The notes under the pieces were generated by a model that was not told where the DNA came from, searched no databases, and was given only the letters and a program-made list of their open reading frames with translations. Below are positions 7,539 through 15,380 of a stretch of 39,958 nt of DNA, piece by piece. The stretch covers positions 1 to 39,958 of the forward strand of contig NZ_JACJSJ010000079.1 of assembly GCF_014698115.1 (NCBI RefSeq), read 5' to 3'. The DNA is from Nostoc sp. FACHB-973 (lineage in GTDB: Bacteria; Cyanobacteriota; Cyanobacteriia; Cyanobacteriales; Nostocaceae). The stretch's first letter is position 1. Each line of letters opens with the position of its first letter. Made by a program: the position numbers and the translations under genes.

Positions 7539-7970
7539 ATGGTTAACGTTAACGTTCGCAAAACTGCTAAAGCATCACGTAAAATTGAAAGGCATATTCC
7601 TGCTTTAGAACGAGTAATGACTTATCAGGAAAAAGTACACCTGATGGTAATTGAAGTATTGCGGGAAGAATCAGGAAGAGAATTAGCAGCAGCAGCCAGA
7701 TTTAACGGACAAGAGTTTGATTGGGACAAACACAATTCCCAATTCCGTAAGGACTATGTAAATACACCATTAAAAGAACTGGTGAATTATGCCCGCAAAC
7801 TTTACGGCTTGAATAATCTTGATGAAATACGAGATAGGCGTGCTTCTCATAAAGCTGCTCGGTCTAAACGCATGGACGGACTCAATGGTTTAAATAGCAA
7901 CTCTGATGACTTGATAAATGACGATTTTGAACAAGATGAAGATGACGAAGATGTAGAAATTGACGATTAA
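7539..7970 (+). CDS. Small charged protein, tandem paralog A
   Basis: This 143-aa protein has AAGGAG 6 nt before its ATG. Residues 25-105 form a domain shared with the next gene: YQEKVHLMVIEVLREESGRE, then AARFNGQEFDWDKHNSQFR and ELVNYARKLYGLNNLDEIRD. The two proteins agree at well over half the positions there. The C-terminus is acidic (DDFEQDEDDEDVEIDD), as in the gene before. The function is unknown. The repeated pattern of hairpin leader, short gene and own terminator points to separately controlled products of one family made by tandem duplication. Confidence 0.65.
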   Translation: MVNVNVRKTAKASRKIERHIPALERVMTYQEKVHLMVIEVLREESGRELAAAARFNGQEFDWDKHNSQFRKDYVNTPLKELVNYARKLYGLNNLDEIRDRRASHKAARSKRMDGLNGLNSNSDDLINDDFEQDEDDEDVEIDD

Positions 7971-7974
7971 TTAC

Positions 7975-8011
7975 AATGCCCTGAACTATCTAATTCGGGG
8001 CATTCTATTTC
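7975..8011 (+). terminator. Probable terminator between the paralogs
   Basis: AATGCCC and GGGCATT pair (7 bp, 16-nt loop), followed by CTATTT. It begins 5 nt after the stop at 7970. The large loop and weak T tract make it less certain than its neighbours. Confidence 0.5.
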
Positions 8012-8044
8012 CCGCCCACCCGCATCCAACAAACAGAATTGAAT

Positions 8045-8058
8045 GCAGCGATTGCTGC
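8045..8058. repeat. Extra GATT-loop hairpin
   Basis: GCAGC-GATT-GCTGC has the same 5-bp stem and GATT loop as the leader hairpin at 6686-6699. It lies between the terminator of paralog A and the leader hairpin of paralog B. Its role is unknown. Confidence 0.35.
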
Positions 8059-8097
8059 TGAATTCAAGAGATTCAAAAATTAACTCTAACTCAGAAG

Positions 8098-8111
8098 GCA
8101 TCTGTCGATGC
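8098..8111 (+). promoter_or_regulatory. Leader stem-loop, copy 3
   Basis: GCATC-TGTC-GATGC forms a 5-bp stem with a 4-nt loop and ends 44 nt before the ATG at 8156. It differs from copy 2 by one loop base. Confidence 0.5.
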
Positions 8112-8155
8112 TGTCTAGGTGAGATGTAGTAATTCGTTAATCAAAGGATAATCAA

Positions 8156-8479
8156 ATGACTCAAATGACTCGTAATCAGGAACAAACAAAAGCGTTGGAT
8201 CAAGTAATAGGTTATCAGGATAAAGTACGATTAATGGTACTAGAAGTTTTACGTGAGGAATCAGGCAGAGAACTTGCTGCTCAAGCACGTTTTAATCAGC
8301 AAGAGTTTGATTGGAACGAACATAACATTCACTTTCGCCAAGACTATAGCGAAACTCCCATTAATGAACTACTAGCATACGCCAAACGTCTGTATGGACT
8401 GAAAGATTTGGATGCAGTACGGGAGCGGCGCAAAGCTCATAAACAACAACGTACAGCTAGATGGGCTGAAGCTTCATAA
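8156..8479 (+). CDS. Small charged protein, tandem paralog B
   Basis: This 107-aa protein has AAAGGA 8-10 nt before the ATG. It repeats the domain of paralog A (YQDKVRLMVLEVLREESGRE, AARFNQQEFDWNEHN with one change, ELLAYAKRLYGLKDLDAVRE) and ends in a basic, not acidic, tail (KAHKQQRTARW). Loss of the acidic tail is the main difference from paralog A. The family is not recognised. It ends before a strong terminator at 8503. Confidence 0.65.
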   Translation: MTQMTRNQEQTKALDQVIGYQDKVRLMVLEVLREESGRELAAQARFNQQEFDWNEHNIHFRQDYSETPINELLAYAKRLYGLKDLDAVRERRKAHKQQRTARWAEAS

Positions 8480-8502
8480 TTATCTGCTGGTTCTCACAGT
8501 AG

Positions 8503-8530
8503 CCCCACTAAAATGTGGGGTAACTTTTTT
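8503..8530 (+). terminator. Rho-independent terminator between convergent genes
   Basis: CCCCAC-TAAAAT-GTGGGG is a perfect 6-bp GC-rich stem followed by TAACTTTTTT. It ends the plus-strand cluster before the convergent lipoprotein gene. Confidence 0.85.
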
Positions 8531-8557
8531 GCCCACCCACCCTCAACCGTAAAAGCT

Positions 8558-9103
8558 TTATTTTACCGAAGATGCAGCTTCGCACCCCACCCCACCAAAT
8601 GTTGTAATTGTCCGACTGGAAAGTTTACTAGTCATTAACTCATAAATCTGCTGATTTGAAAGTTGAGTTGGCTTGACTTCGACTGTGGGTGCAGTTTCTC
8701 CCCTGTTGACTTGAATAATGGAATTAGCCCAGTAAAACTGCTGCTGGTCAGGTTGGGAATAAACAGGATAACAGCCTTTTGAGGCGATCGCTAATTTATG
8801 TTCTACGCTAGAAACTGATGGTAGAGAAATACCAGCACGAACTAATTTTGCCTCTCCTACTGGGCCCCACAAACGTAATTGTTGATTGACACAACGTTTT
8901 CCATCTTTTAGCGGGGCAATGATATTGCCACAAACTTTAACATCCACATCATACATCGGCGGATAATCAGGCACAGTTTGAGCTTGAGCTTGAATCGTAT
9001 TCTTCTCATCCTTGCCACTGACATTTACAGTATTAGGGGTACAAGCTGTAGCTATACCTCCTATTACCAGCAGCCAAAGCCAGTTAACTTTGCAGGTAAA
9101 CAT
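8558..9103 (-). CDS. Predicted lipoprotein of unknown function
   Basis: The 181-aa protein begins with a short positive N-terminus, a hydrophobic core (WLWLLVIGGIATA) and a lipobox ending at Cys21 (IATAC), so it should be lipid-anchored. The mature part contains VDVKVCGNIIAPLKDGKRCVNQQL with paired cysteines and KGCYPVYSQPDQQQFYWA. No family is recognised. It is the last gene of the minus-strand cluster that starts with the second actin-like gene. A lipoprotein next to a single-pass membrane protein in a mobilizable plasmid could belong to a surface or transfer function, but that is conjecture. Confidence 0.6.
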   Translation of the reverse strand: MFTCKVNWLWLLVIGGIATACTPNTVNVSGKDEKNTIQAQAQTVPDYPPMYDVDVKVCGNIIAPLKDGKRCVNQQLRLWGPVGEAKLVRAGISLPSVSSVEHKLAIASKGCYPVYSQPDQQQFYWANSIIQVNRGETAPTVEVKPTQLSNQQIYELMTSKLSSRTITTFGGVGCEAASSVK

Positions 9104-9255
9104 CTGCTGAATCCTCTTCTACGATTGAGAAATTGACAACTAATTTTTTAACTTAAACCCCGTCCATTTTGAAACCTGGAGTTTTTAAGGAAAGTGTATT
9201 ATTCTTTTGTGGCTTGAGTTCTGAGCTTTACTCTAATTCCAAAAAACTGTGGTTT

Positions 9256-10041
9256 TCAAGGTAGACGCGGTTTAGATACAAACTGGCGCTGATTGCTAGG
9301 TGATGTCCATAACGTGCAGAACCCGGATGAGGCTTTTCTGCTACTTGCTCCAATTTCCAGTGTTACCCCCAAACGCTTGACATCCTTAGCACAAGTAAGT
9401 TGACCGTTTTGGTCACGACTCAGCAAATCTTGATTCCATTGCATTAGGTTGTGAGCAAACTTACCTTCATTACTGGTTGCCCATTCCAAAGCATTGGCTT
9501 GGGCTTGTGTGAGTTGGCGTGGCCCAGCAGGATCTAGATGACTAGATTGATACCAGGACATTCCACCTACACTTACCAGTCCACCCACTCCAGCTGCAAT
9601 TAATAGCAGTATTCCTGCTGCAATTAAAGAGGGAACTGAATGAATAGCACGCTCAAATTCAGTACGCCTAATTAATCCCGTCACTGCCTGAGCGATCGCT
9701 TTTTGCTGACCTTTTACTGCTGCCTTTTCATATGTCTGGAGATGGTCATAAAGCTGCGTTTGCCACAGGTCAAACATTGCTTCCATTTCTTTGGGATTGT
9801 CTTCCAATAATACTTGTAGCCTACCAGTAGCAATCATCATCAGAAATGCTGGATCATCAGGGTCAAGCCCAGTTTGGACTACTATTTCCCAAACCCTAGC
9901 TTTAAATGAATCATCTTTACCTCGAATGGCTAAATCTAGTAAAGTTGGGTAAGGAATTTGGCTCAGTCCTTTGCCTCTAGCGGCTACTGAATCCAAAAAA
10001 TCATCGTCTAAATCGAGTTCTTCAGTGTGAGAATTACTCAT
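9256..10041 (-). CDS. Single-pass membrane protein of unknown function
   Basis: The product is 261 aa. An acidic N-terminal cytoplasmic part (about 1-135) includes LDLDDDFLDSVAARGKGL and GLDPDDPAFLMMIATGRLQV. It is followed by one strong membrane span (residues about 140-165, SLIAAGILLLIAAGVGGLVSVGG) and a C-terminal part of about 95 residues with two cysteines (LTCAKDVKRLG, GFCTLW) that could face the periplasm. Proteins of this layout seem to recur on cyanobacterial plasmids, though I cannot name the family with certainty. It lies between the ParA-like ATPase and the lipoprotein, on the same strand. Confidence 0.6.
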   Translation of the reverse strand: MSNSHTEELDLDDDFLDSVAARGKGLSQIPYPTLLDLAIRGKDDSFKARVWEIVVQTGLDPDDPAFLMMIATGRLQVLLEDNPKEMEAMFDLWQTQLYDHLQTYEKAAVKGQQKAIAQAVTGLIRRTEFERAIHSVPSLIAAGILLLIAAGVGGLVSVGGMSWYQSSHLDPAGPRQLTQAQANALEWATSNEGKFAHNLMQWNQDLLSRDQNGQLTCAKDVKRLGVTLEIGASSRKASSGFCTLWTSPSNQRQFVSKPRLP

Positions 10042-10210
10042 ATCTGTATTTGCTTTTAGCTAATTAGCGCCCTCGTACCCTACGCTCATTTGGTAATCCG
10101 ATTTGATGGTGGGAGATGTCACCGAAACAGTGCTGAGTGCTGAGTAAAAAAGTAAAATTAATTGCACGGGCTAAACACTCCGCTACCGATAACAGCACTC
10201 CTGAATTAGA

Positions 10211-10981
10211 TTACTTTTTGGTAGCAACTTTGCCGTTGACATTAGCATCATCAACTTTTTCTGTTGGGGCAGTAATTGAAGCTGTCGGAAGGTTCCAAAT
10301 TTTAGCTTTTTCAATTTCCTCAGAAGCTTTTTTGAGAAAATTGTGTAATCGCTGCTTACCCAATACACCTAACTCTCCATAATCTCTAGCCGCAGAAAAA
10401 TTTATCTGATTGGCATCAAGGATATCCCGCTCTCGATAGCTGAACTTGGGAAAATTGATGACAGCTACTTTATGAGCTTTGATTAAATCCTGTAAATTCT
10501 TACGTCCATCTACATGTTTCCAGTCATCGCATAAACCATAATTGCGTACAAATATATGCTTAATTTTGTTCTCAAAGCGTTCGAGAGATTGCATAAATAA
10601 TTGAACGCTGTCATATCCACCACTACAAACAAACCACTTATATATTTTGACCTTATTTTTTCCAGTAATTTCTAGGATTTGATTCCGCTCAATCCAATCA
10701 GTTACTGCTGGGTATACTTGAGCAGGTAAATTGACAATGACAGAAGTTGTTAGCGCTAAATTAAAAATTTCATCAGCATCGTAAGCTTTACGCTCTGATT
10801 CGCTAAAAATTGCTGTTTTATGATTATCTGGGTAAAATGCGCCTACATCTGGATTACTTTGGTCTGCTTCTACCAACTCATAAGAGAGTTTATTGTCAAT
10901 ACAGTATTGCACCATAACCCGTGCAAACAAAGACTTGCCAACTCCACCTTTTTCACCATCAATGAAGTGAATTGCTGCCAT
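10211..10981 (-). CDS. ParA-like (MobD/TraL-type) P-loop ATPase
   Basis: This 256-aa protein begins IHFIDGEKGGVGKSLFARVM, an intact deviant Walker A with the signature lysine, which the other ParA (1958-2722) lacks. ELVEADQSNPDVGAFYP follows as the A' segment and SVIVNLPAQVYPAVTDW as the Walker B region. The rest (KIYKWFVCSGGYDSVQLFMQ, IKHIFVRNYGLC) resembles the nucleotide-binding proteins found beside mobilization genes rather than classical ParA. The C-terminal 40 residues are low-complexity. It lies 45 nt after the ParR-like gene in the same direction, so a role in plasmid positioning or transfer is likely. Confidence 0.7.
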   Translation of the reverse strand: MAAIHFIDGEKGGVGKSLFARVMVQYCIDNKLSYELVEADQSNPDVGAFYPDNHKTAIFSESERKAYDADEIFNLALTTSVIVNLPAQVYPAVTDWIERNQILEITGKNKVKIYKWFVCSGGYDSVQLFMQSLERFENKIKHIFVRNYGLCDDWKHVDGRKNLQDLIKAHKVAVINFPKFSYRERDILDANQINFSAARDYGELGVLGKQRLHNFLKKASEEIEKAKIWNLPTASITAPTEKVDDANVNGKVATKK

Positions 10982-11026
10982 CTTAAATCTCCTTTTTAAT
11001 TTGACTAAATGTGCATTAATAAATAC

Positions 11027-11593
11027 TTAAATATCCTCAAACATATTGTCTGTTTCATCATGGAAAGATCCCTCACCAGGGATGAAGGAATCAGAATCTA
11101 TTTTGTGTTTTTGCTTGCTGTTACTATTGTTCTTACTATTACTAATACCTTTGTTTTTGCCACTATTATCATCAGGATTAATGAGACTGAAATTAGCTGC
11201 ATCTAGACCGAACATAGTAGCAAGCGTTTGAGGATTGGTCATAGTGCTTATAGGCATAGGCAAAACATCACTTGATTGATGTGGTAATCCTAGTTCCATC
11301 CGCAAATAAGCCAAATGCTGTTCCAGGGCATGACAACAAATCAACCCTACCCGACGCAGTTCTTGATCGCTAATATCTACACCTGCATCTGCTTGTGTTT
11401 TGTATGCTAAAGGCAACCAGCACATTCGTAATGCCTGCAATACCATCTCTTTGCTAGAACGTGCTTCATCTCCCTGTTGCAAATATGTGATTAACTGGCC
11501 GTCTACTGTATTTGAGTAAGGATGGTAAGAAAATCTAAAAATTTTGCGCTGTCTATTAGTGTCATGATTTTTACGTAATTTATTATTAGTCAT
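11027..11593 (-). CDS. ParR-like DNA-binding adaptor
   Basis: The 188-aa protein starts 2 nt after the ParM-like gene ends. Its N-terminal 70 residues (KIFRFSYHPYSNTVDGQLI, TYLQQGDEARSSKEMVLQAL) have the beta-strand and two-helix pattern of ParR ribbon-helix-helix proteins. The middle is helical, and the C-terminus after about residue 130 is low-complexity (many Asn, Ser and Lys), ending in an acidic segment FHDETDNMFEDI that could bind the filament, as the ParR tail does. It should bind the 11-bp iterons at 12920-13124. The assignment rests on gene order and fold pattern. Confidence 0.65.
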   Translation of the reverse strand: MTNNKLRKNHDTNRQRKIFRFSYHPYSNTVDGQLITYLQQGDEARSSKEMVLQALRMCWLPLAYKTQADAGVDISDQELRRVGLICCHALEQHLAYLRMELGLPHQSSDVLPMPISTMTNPQTLATMFGLDAANFSLINPDDNSGKNKGISNSKNNSNSKQKHKIDSDSFIPGEGSFHDETDNMFEDI

Positions 11594-11595
11594 AG

Positions 11596-12744
11596 TTATG
11601 CCACCTTCTCAATTTGCGCTCTAAACCGCATAAACAAACCAAACGCATCAATCAACCTAAAGGACAAAGCTTCCTGCTCTCGGAAAGTACGGTAATAATC
11701 ATTACTTTTATCCTTGAATACTTCTTGTACCTGCTGTTGTAAGTCAGCACCCCAATAAGTTGAAATTTCTTGAAAACAGTCTTGTAACTCTTGCTCTAAG
11801 TACAATGCTGCGCCACCACTCAAAATCACCTCGTTCACCGCAGGTAAAGTTGATTCCAGCCAATCGTAAAGCCTAGACCAATACTCAGCTTTAGCAGTAG
11901 CAATGGCATTAACAATCATCTGCAATTCATAGTCAATATTTTTAGGTTCTCTGCTTTTGACCAGAGTGCGAATTGCTTGGTTGTCAGGTGTGATATCTGA
12001 ACCGGCTGCATAGATGGCAGAGGTTAAAGCAGTGGCATCCTGTCCAGATGTGCGCTCAATTACTCGCTTTACCATTTGGTGAAAGCCCAGCCCATTGGTG
12101 TAACCCGCCGTCATCTTGCCCCGTTCAAATAATAGAAGGCTGGTATTGCGATGCCCGAACATTAGCACTGCGATGGTTTGGGCGTTGAACCATTCTTTAC
12201 CATTCTGGCGTTGACGAATCATTGCCAATCCCGCACCTTCGGGTAAGCACTCGAATCGCTCCAGTTTCACCCGCAACCTTTGACCCCGAAATCTAAAATC
12301 CTTGAGTGCAGACTGCAATTGTTGCTCAAATGCTTGGCGATTTTGATATTCACCATAGGGTAGTAGTGAGGTTAGTGATAGTGAAAACCTGTTAGGCAAT
12401 TTGTTGTGTTGAGCGATCGCACCGATTATTGCTAAGGCTTTGTGAATTGAGGTTTCGTACTTGAGCTTATCGAGTCTGGCAGATGCTGAAAACTGCTGTG
12501 CCAGGAATCCAACTACCGTACATTGTGTATCACCATCCGCAGGACTTGACACCCAGGCTTCATCTGCTGGTTTAGGAGATTCCAGACCCTTGCGACTCGA
12601 CATATAAGCGTCAATCGAACTTTGAGGCAACTTCAGCATCTCTGGTTCCATTGTCATCAAATGTGGTTTGCCTTCAGTTGCTAGTTCGTAAACAATCTTG
12701 GTCAAGGAAGCACCAGGGTCAAAACTGACTATCAGGTTTGACAT
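11596..12744 (-). CDS. Second ParM-like actin-type segregation protein
   Basis: This 382-aa protein starts MSNLIVSFDPGASLTKIVYE (actin phosphate 1 loop, with the unusual PGAS). It has TIAVLMFGHRNTSLLLFERG in the middle (phosphate 2; G-H-R-N in place of G-x-x-T) and AVNEVILSGGAALYLEQELQ near the end (adenosine motif). It is longer than and clearly different from the actin-like protein at 3304-4266. Changes in the phosphate 2 loop could affect ATP hydrolysis. With the downstream ParR-like gene and the upstream iterons it forms a complete type II partition cassette. Confidence 0.75.
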   Translation of the reverse strand: MSNLIVSFDPGASLTKIVYELATEGKPHLMTMEPEMLKLPQSSIDAYMSSRKGLESPKPADEAWVSSPADGDTQCTVVGFLAQQFSASARLDKLKYETSIHKALAIIGAIAQHNKLPNRFSLSLTSLLPYGEYQNRQAFEQQLQSALKDFRFRGQRLRVKLERFECLPEGAGLAMIRQRQNGKEWFNAQTIAVLMFGHRNTSLLLFERGKMTAGYTNGLGFHQMVKRVIERTSGQDATALTSAIYAAGSDITPDNQAIRTLVKSREPKNIDYELQMIVNAIATAKAEYWSRLYDWLESTLPAVNEVILSGGAALYLEQELQDCFQEISTYWGADLQQQVQEVFKDKSNDYYRTFREQEALSFRLIDAFGLFMRFRAQIEKVA

Positions 12745-12919
12745 TGACTGTGGTTGTGATTATCCATAAAAGCTGCTTTTAACTTAAATGCAAATACTGG
12801 CTGTGAACATCACTCTACTGACCATTTTGTTGAAGGCAAATTTTATCCAGTTGGTTATTCTTTTTTCGCTGCTGTTAATTAAGTCGTTACTTTTCTGCTA
12901 AGAAATTCGATTTAGAAAA

Positions 12920-13124
12920 GTGTGCCATAACAGATCCATGCCAGATCCACAAACGAGCCGTTGCAGATCCATTACAGTGACAATATTGATCCAATACAGA
13001 TCCATTTGTCTGACATACGTATTCTATGTATAATTTTTATTTGCAACAATACTTGGCTATTGACAAAAATTATGCGATGAAAGATCCAATACAAATCCAT
13101 TAGAGATCCATCACATATTCATCT
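12920..13124. promoter_or_regulatory. parC-like centromere: two arrays of 11-bp iterons
   Basis: Array 1 (12920-13007) has units starting every 11 bp. Those at 12931, 12942, 12964 and 12997 keep CAGATCCA exactly, 12986 keeps GATCCA, and 12920, 12953 and 12975 are degenerate. Array 2 (13081-13124) has units at 13081, 13092, 13103 and 13114, again every 11 bp. Between them is a 73-bp AT-rich gap with a possible minus-strand promoter (TTGTTG, 17 bp, TAGAAT). In plasmid R1, parC is two sets of five 11-bp repeats flanking the parMR promoter, so the layout is the same. The first array begins about 175 bp upstream of the ParM-like start. Confidence 0.75.
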
Positions 13125-13189
13125 AACAGTTGATTCGAGTAGCCCAAAAAAACCTTTGGTGAGTAGCAAGCTATGTTGCTGTCCGGACA

Positions 13190-13282
13190 TTTTTTCTCTT
13201 GAGAAAAAACGCACCCCCCAGGTGCGGCAACAAACTTGCCCTCCTTTCACGGTTCCCCTACCTAAGTAGGTCAACCACCGTG
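13190..13282. other. Candidate oriT: cluster of three inverted repeats
   Basis: Three inverted repeats follow each other. TTTTTTCTC/GAGAAAAAA is at 13190-13209, CGCACC/GGTGCG at 13210-13226, and a nested pair CACGGT...ACCGTG (13248-13282) encloses CCTAC-CTAA-GTAGG (13257-13270). They lie about 190 bp upstream of mobC. Relaxases of the MobA type are usually encoded next to oriT, and nic lies beside such a repeat. No known nic core was matched, so the exact site is open. The second hairpin could instead be a terminator. Confidence 0.45.
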
Positions 13283-13370
13283 ACAGAGGGGAAGATGATA
13301 CGAAAATTCTCTCTGGGAGTTCAGCCTAGAAAATTTCTGCAAGGTTTGGGCGGATTAGCTTTTTAATTGC

Positions 13371-13402
13371 GCGATGGGCTATGCTCCGCCGTAGGCGCTC
13401 GC
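13371..13402. repeat. Cyanobacterial dispersed repeat
   Basis: GCGATGGGCTATGCTCCGCC followed by GTAGGCGCTCGC is a diverged copy of the palindromic repeat at 6538-6565. It lies between the candidate oriT and mobC. Confidence 0.5.
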
Positions 13403-13470
13403 ATTTCATTATCTCGCATCGCATCTTGGCATCGAACCAGAATCGTAAGTAACCGCTTGGTCAATGACAA

Positions 13471-13878
13471 ATGATAGTGCTGTCGTCAAACTTAAAACAG
13501 CTAATGACTAATGCATCAATAATGCGACAAAAACGCTCACACAGGATAGACATTAGACTGACTTTGGCAGAATACGAGAAAGCACAGTTAATGGCAGATG
13601 AAAATAATCTCACTATGAGTGAGTTGTTTCGTGCCAAGACTCTGAAAAATAGATTGCCCAGGCGTGTCACCAAAGTAGCAGGCCAAACTTACTGGGAGTT
13701 GGGGAAAATAGGTAACAATCTCAACCAAATAGCTAAAGCAATCAATACTTCAGTACTCATGGGAGAACCTGTGGTTGTAGATAGAGCATTGTTGTCACAG
13801 GTAAGAGATTTGGTGAAACAGGTGCGCCGAGAGATTGCTGAAATTGATTTAATCACTGATTTACAAGATGAAGCATGA
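13471..13878 (+). CDS. mobC: MobC-like mobilization accessory protein
   Basis: The protein is up to 135 aa. Residues from about 18 (RQKRSHRIDIRLTLAEYEKA) form an RHH-like DNA-binding start, followed by NNLTMSELFRAKTLKNRLPR and the typical MobC stretch YWELGKIGNNLNQIAKAINT. MobC proteins bind oriT and help open DNA for the relaxase. In-frame ATGs at 13504 and 13522 are equally possible starts; none has a clear Shine-Dalgarno sequence, and the conserved region begins near 13522. The stop overlaps the relaxase start (ATGA at 13875), so the two are coupled. Confidence 0.8.
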   Translation: MIVLSSNLKQLMTNASIMRQKRSHRIDIRLTLAEYEKAQLMADENNLTMSELFRAKTLKNRLPRRVTKVAGQTYWELGKIGNNLNQIAKAINTSVLMGEPVVVDRALLSQVRDLVKQVRREIAEIDLITDLQDEA

Positions 13879-15380
13879 TTGGCAAGCACATCAAAGGTAA
13901 AAGTTTCCGGGGACTGCTAAACTACCTCTTTGGCAAAGATGGGGCAAGACAAATCGGTGGGAATATGGAAGGAACAAACCCACGCGAATTAGCAGCTGAA
14001 TTTGGTATATCTCGAAGATTAAACCCGAAGGTGAGCAGGGCTGTTTATCACGCTTCTCTCAGTTTGGCCCACAAAGAGAGTTTAGATGATGATACTTGGG
14101 ATGAAATCGTCCAGAAGTATCTGCAAGCAATGGGTTTTAATATGAACCAATATGTCGTAGTGCGCCATACTGACCGTACTCATGAACACATACATATTGC
14201 TGCCAGTCGCATTCAATTAGATGGCACTACAGTTTCTGATAGCTGGGACGATCGCAGAAGTGAAGCGCTAATTCGCAAGTTGGAACAGGAATACAATTTG
14301 CAATCGGTGCAACCAAGTTGGGAAAAAGATAAGCACAGTCCAACTACTGGCGAACGTAGGCACATTGCCAGAACTGGAGAGGAAAGCGTTAGGGTCAAAC
14401 TTCAGCGATCGCTCGACCAAGCAACCCACGACCATCCCACTATGCCAGAGTTAATAGAGCGAGAGCAACAACAAGGTATTAATATCCGCATTGTTTATAC
14501 TCGCACAGGCATTGTCAAAGGCATTAGTTACCAACTTGATGGTGTGGCTTTTAGTGGTACGCATCTTGGTAAAGCATATACCTTTCCTGGTTTACAAAAG
14601 CATCGAGGGGTAAACTACAGTCCCAAGCGGGATGACAAACGTATCCAGAAACTCATGGAACAAGCTGTTGAAAATCCCACACTAGCAGTGCCTCCAAAAC
14701 AGGATGACAAACGTATTCAGAAATTCATGGAGCAAACTGTTGAAAATACCACGCCAGCAGTTACTCAAACAAACTCCTTGCCTATACCAGAACCAACAAA
14801 CTGGGAGCAAATACGCCTAAACTTAAGCCAGCAGTACAATTTACCCAATTCTCTGCTCACAGAATTGTATGAAAAGGGTTGGCTCTATGCAAGTCAAACA
14901 GGTCAAGCAATATTTGTGGAACGTACACTCGATGATCTTCCAACTCTTGCCAAGCAGCTAGAACCAACAGGTAACTTCACCGCTATTACTCTCAACTCTG
15001 AAGCGAGGAAAAATGGTAGTTTTTGGATTGCTACAGATGCCACAGTAGAAAGAGTAGTGCTACTAAGTGACCCGATTGAAGTTCTCTCTGTCATTGCCTT
15101 AGAATCAACTGTTGACAAAGAAAAGCGCAAACCTACATTGTATTGGAGTGTAGGCGATAGCGAGCAAATACCTTTAGAATTTTTGCGAGCGATCGATACA
15201 GTAGTCATCGCTTTTAAAGATAATGAGAAAGTTGAGGACTTGATAGCTGAGATACTGGCTGAACTACCCCAAGCCAAACAAGTTTCTCCCGGTAAAGCTG
15301 GTTGGAATGGGATGCTAACTAACAATCACTTGCAACCCAACCAAAGGCGAATCCCAGAGCTTCAAGGTTGGGAACTTTGA
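13875..15380 (+). CDS. mobA: MOBP-type relaxase with C-terminal TOPRIM-like domain
   Basis: The 501-aa protein starts MIGKHIKGKSFRGLLNYLFG (motif I; the tyrosine is a nicking candidate). It carries the metal-binding histidine motif H98-T-D-R-T-H103-E-H105-I-H107 (motif III). It nicks oriT and leads the strand in transfer. Around 250-295 there is a tandem duplication of a charged segment of about 25 residues (DDKRIQKLMEQAVENP then DDKRIQKFMEQTVENT). The C-terminal 190 residues (GWLYASQTGQAIFVE, VLLSDPIEVLSVIALES, IDTVVIAFKDNEKVEDLIAE) look like a TOPRIM fold, as in relaxase-primase fusions. No type IV secretion genes are in the window, so the plasmid would be mobilizable at most. Confidence 0.85.
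   Translation: MIGKHIKGKSFRGLLNYLFGKDGARQIGGNMEGTNPRELAAEFGISRRLNPKVSRAVYHASLSLAHKESLDDDTWDEIVQKYLQAMGFNMNQYVVVRHTDRTHEHIHIAASRIQLDGTTVSDSWDDRRSEALIRKLEQEYNLQSVQPSWEKDKHSPTTGERRHIARTGEESVRVKLQRSLDQATHDHPTMPELIEREQQQGINIRIVYTRTGIVKGISYQLDGVAFSGTHLGKAYTFPGLQKHRGVNYSPKRDDKRIQKLMEQAVENPTLAVPPKQDDKRIQKFMEQTVENTTPAVTQTNSLPIPEPTNWEQIRLNLSQQYNLPNSLLTELYEKGWLYASQTGQAIFVERTLDDLPTLAKQLEPTGNFTAITLNSEARKNGSFWIATDATVERVVLLSDPIEVLSVIALESTVDKEKRKPTLYWSVGDSEQIPLEFLRAIDTVVIAFKDNEKVEDLIAEILAELPQAKQVSPGKAGWNGMLTNNHLQPNQRRIPELQGWEL

Noticed and set aside
12920..13124. Replication iterons rather than a centromere
   Set aside because: Possible, but the 11-bp phase, the two-array layout and the position directly upstream of a parM-parR pair fit parC better; the primase gene is 5 kb away.
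14903..15325. 140-codon minus-strand frame inside the relaxase
   Set aside because: Serine-rich antisense shadow of the TOPRIM-like part of the relaxase; no start site or motif.
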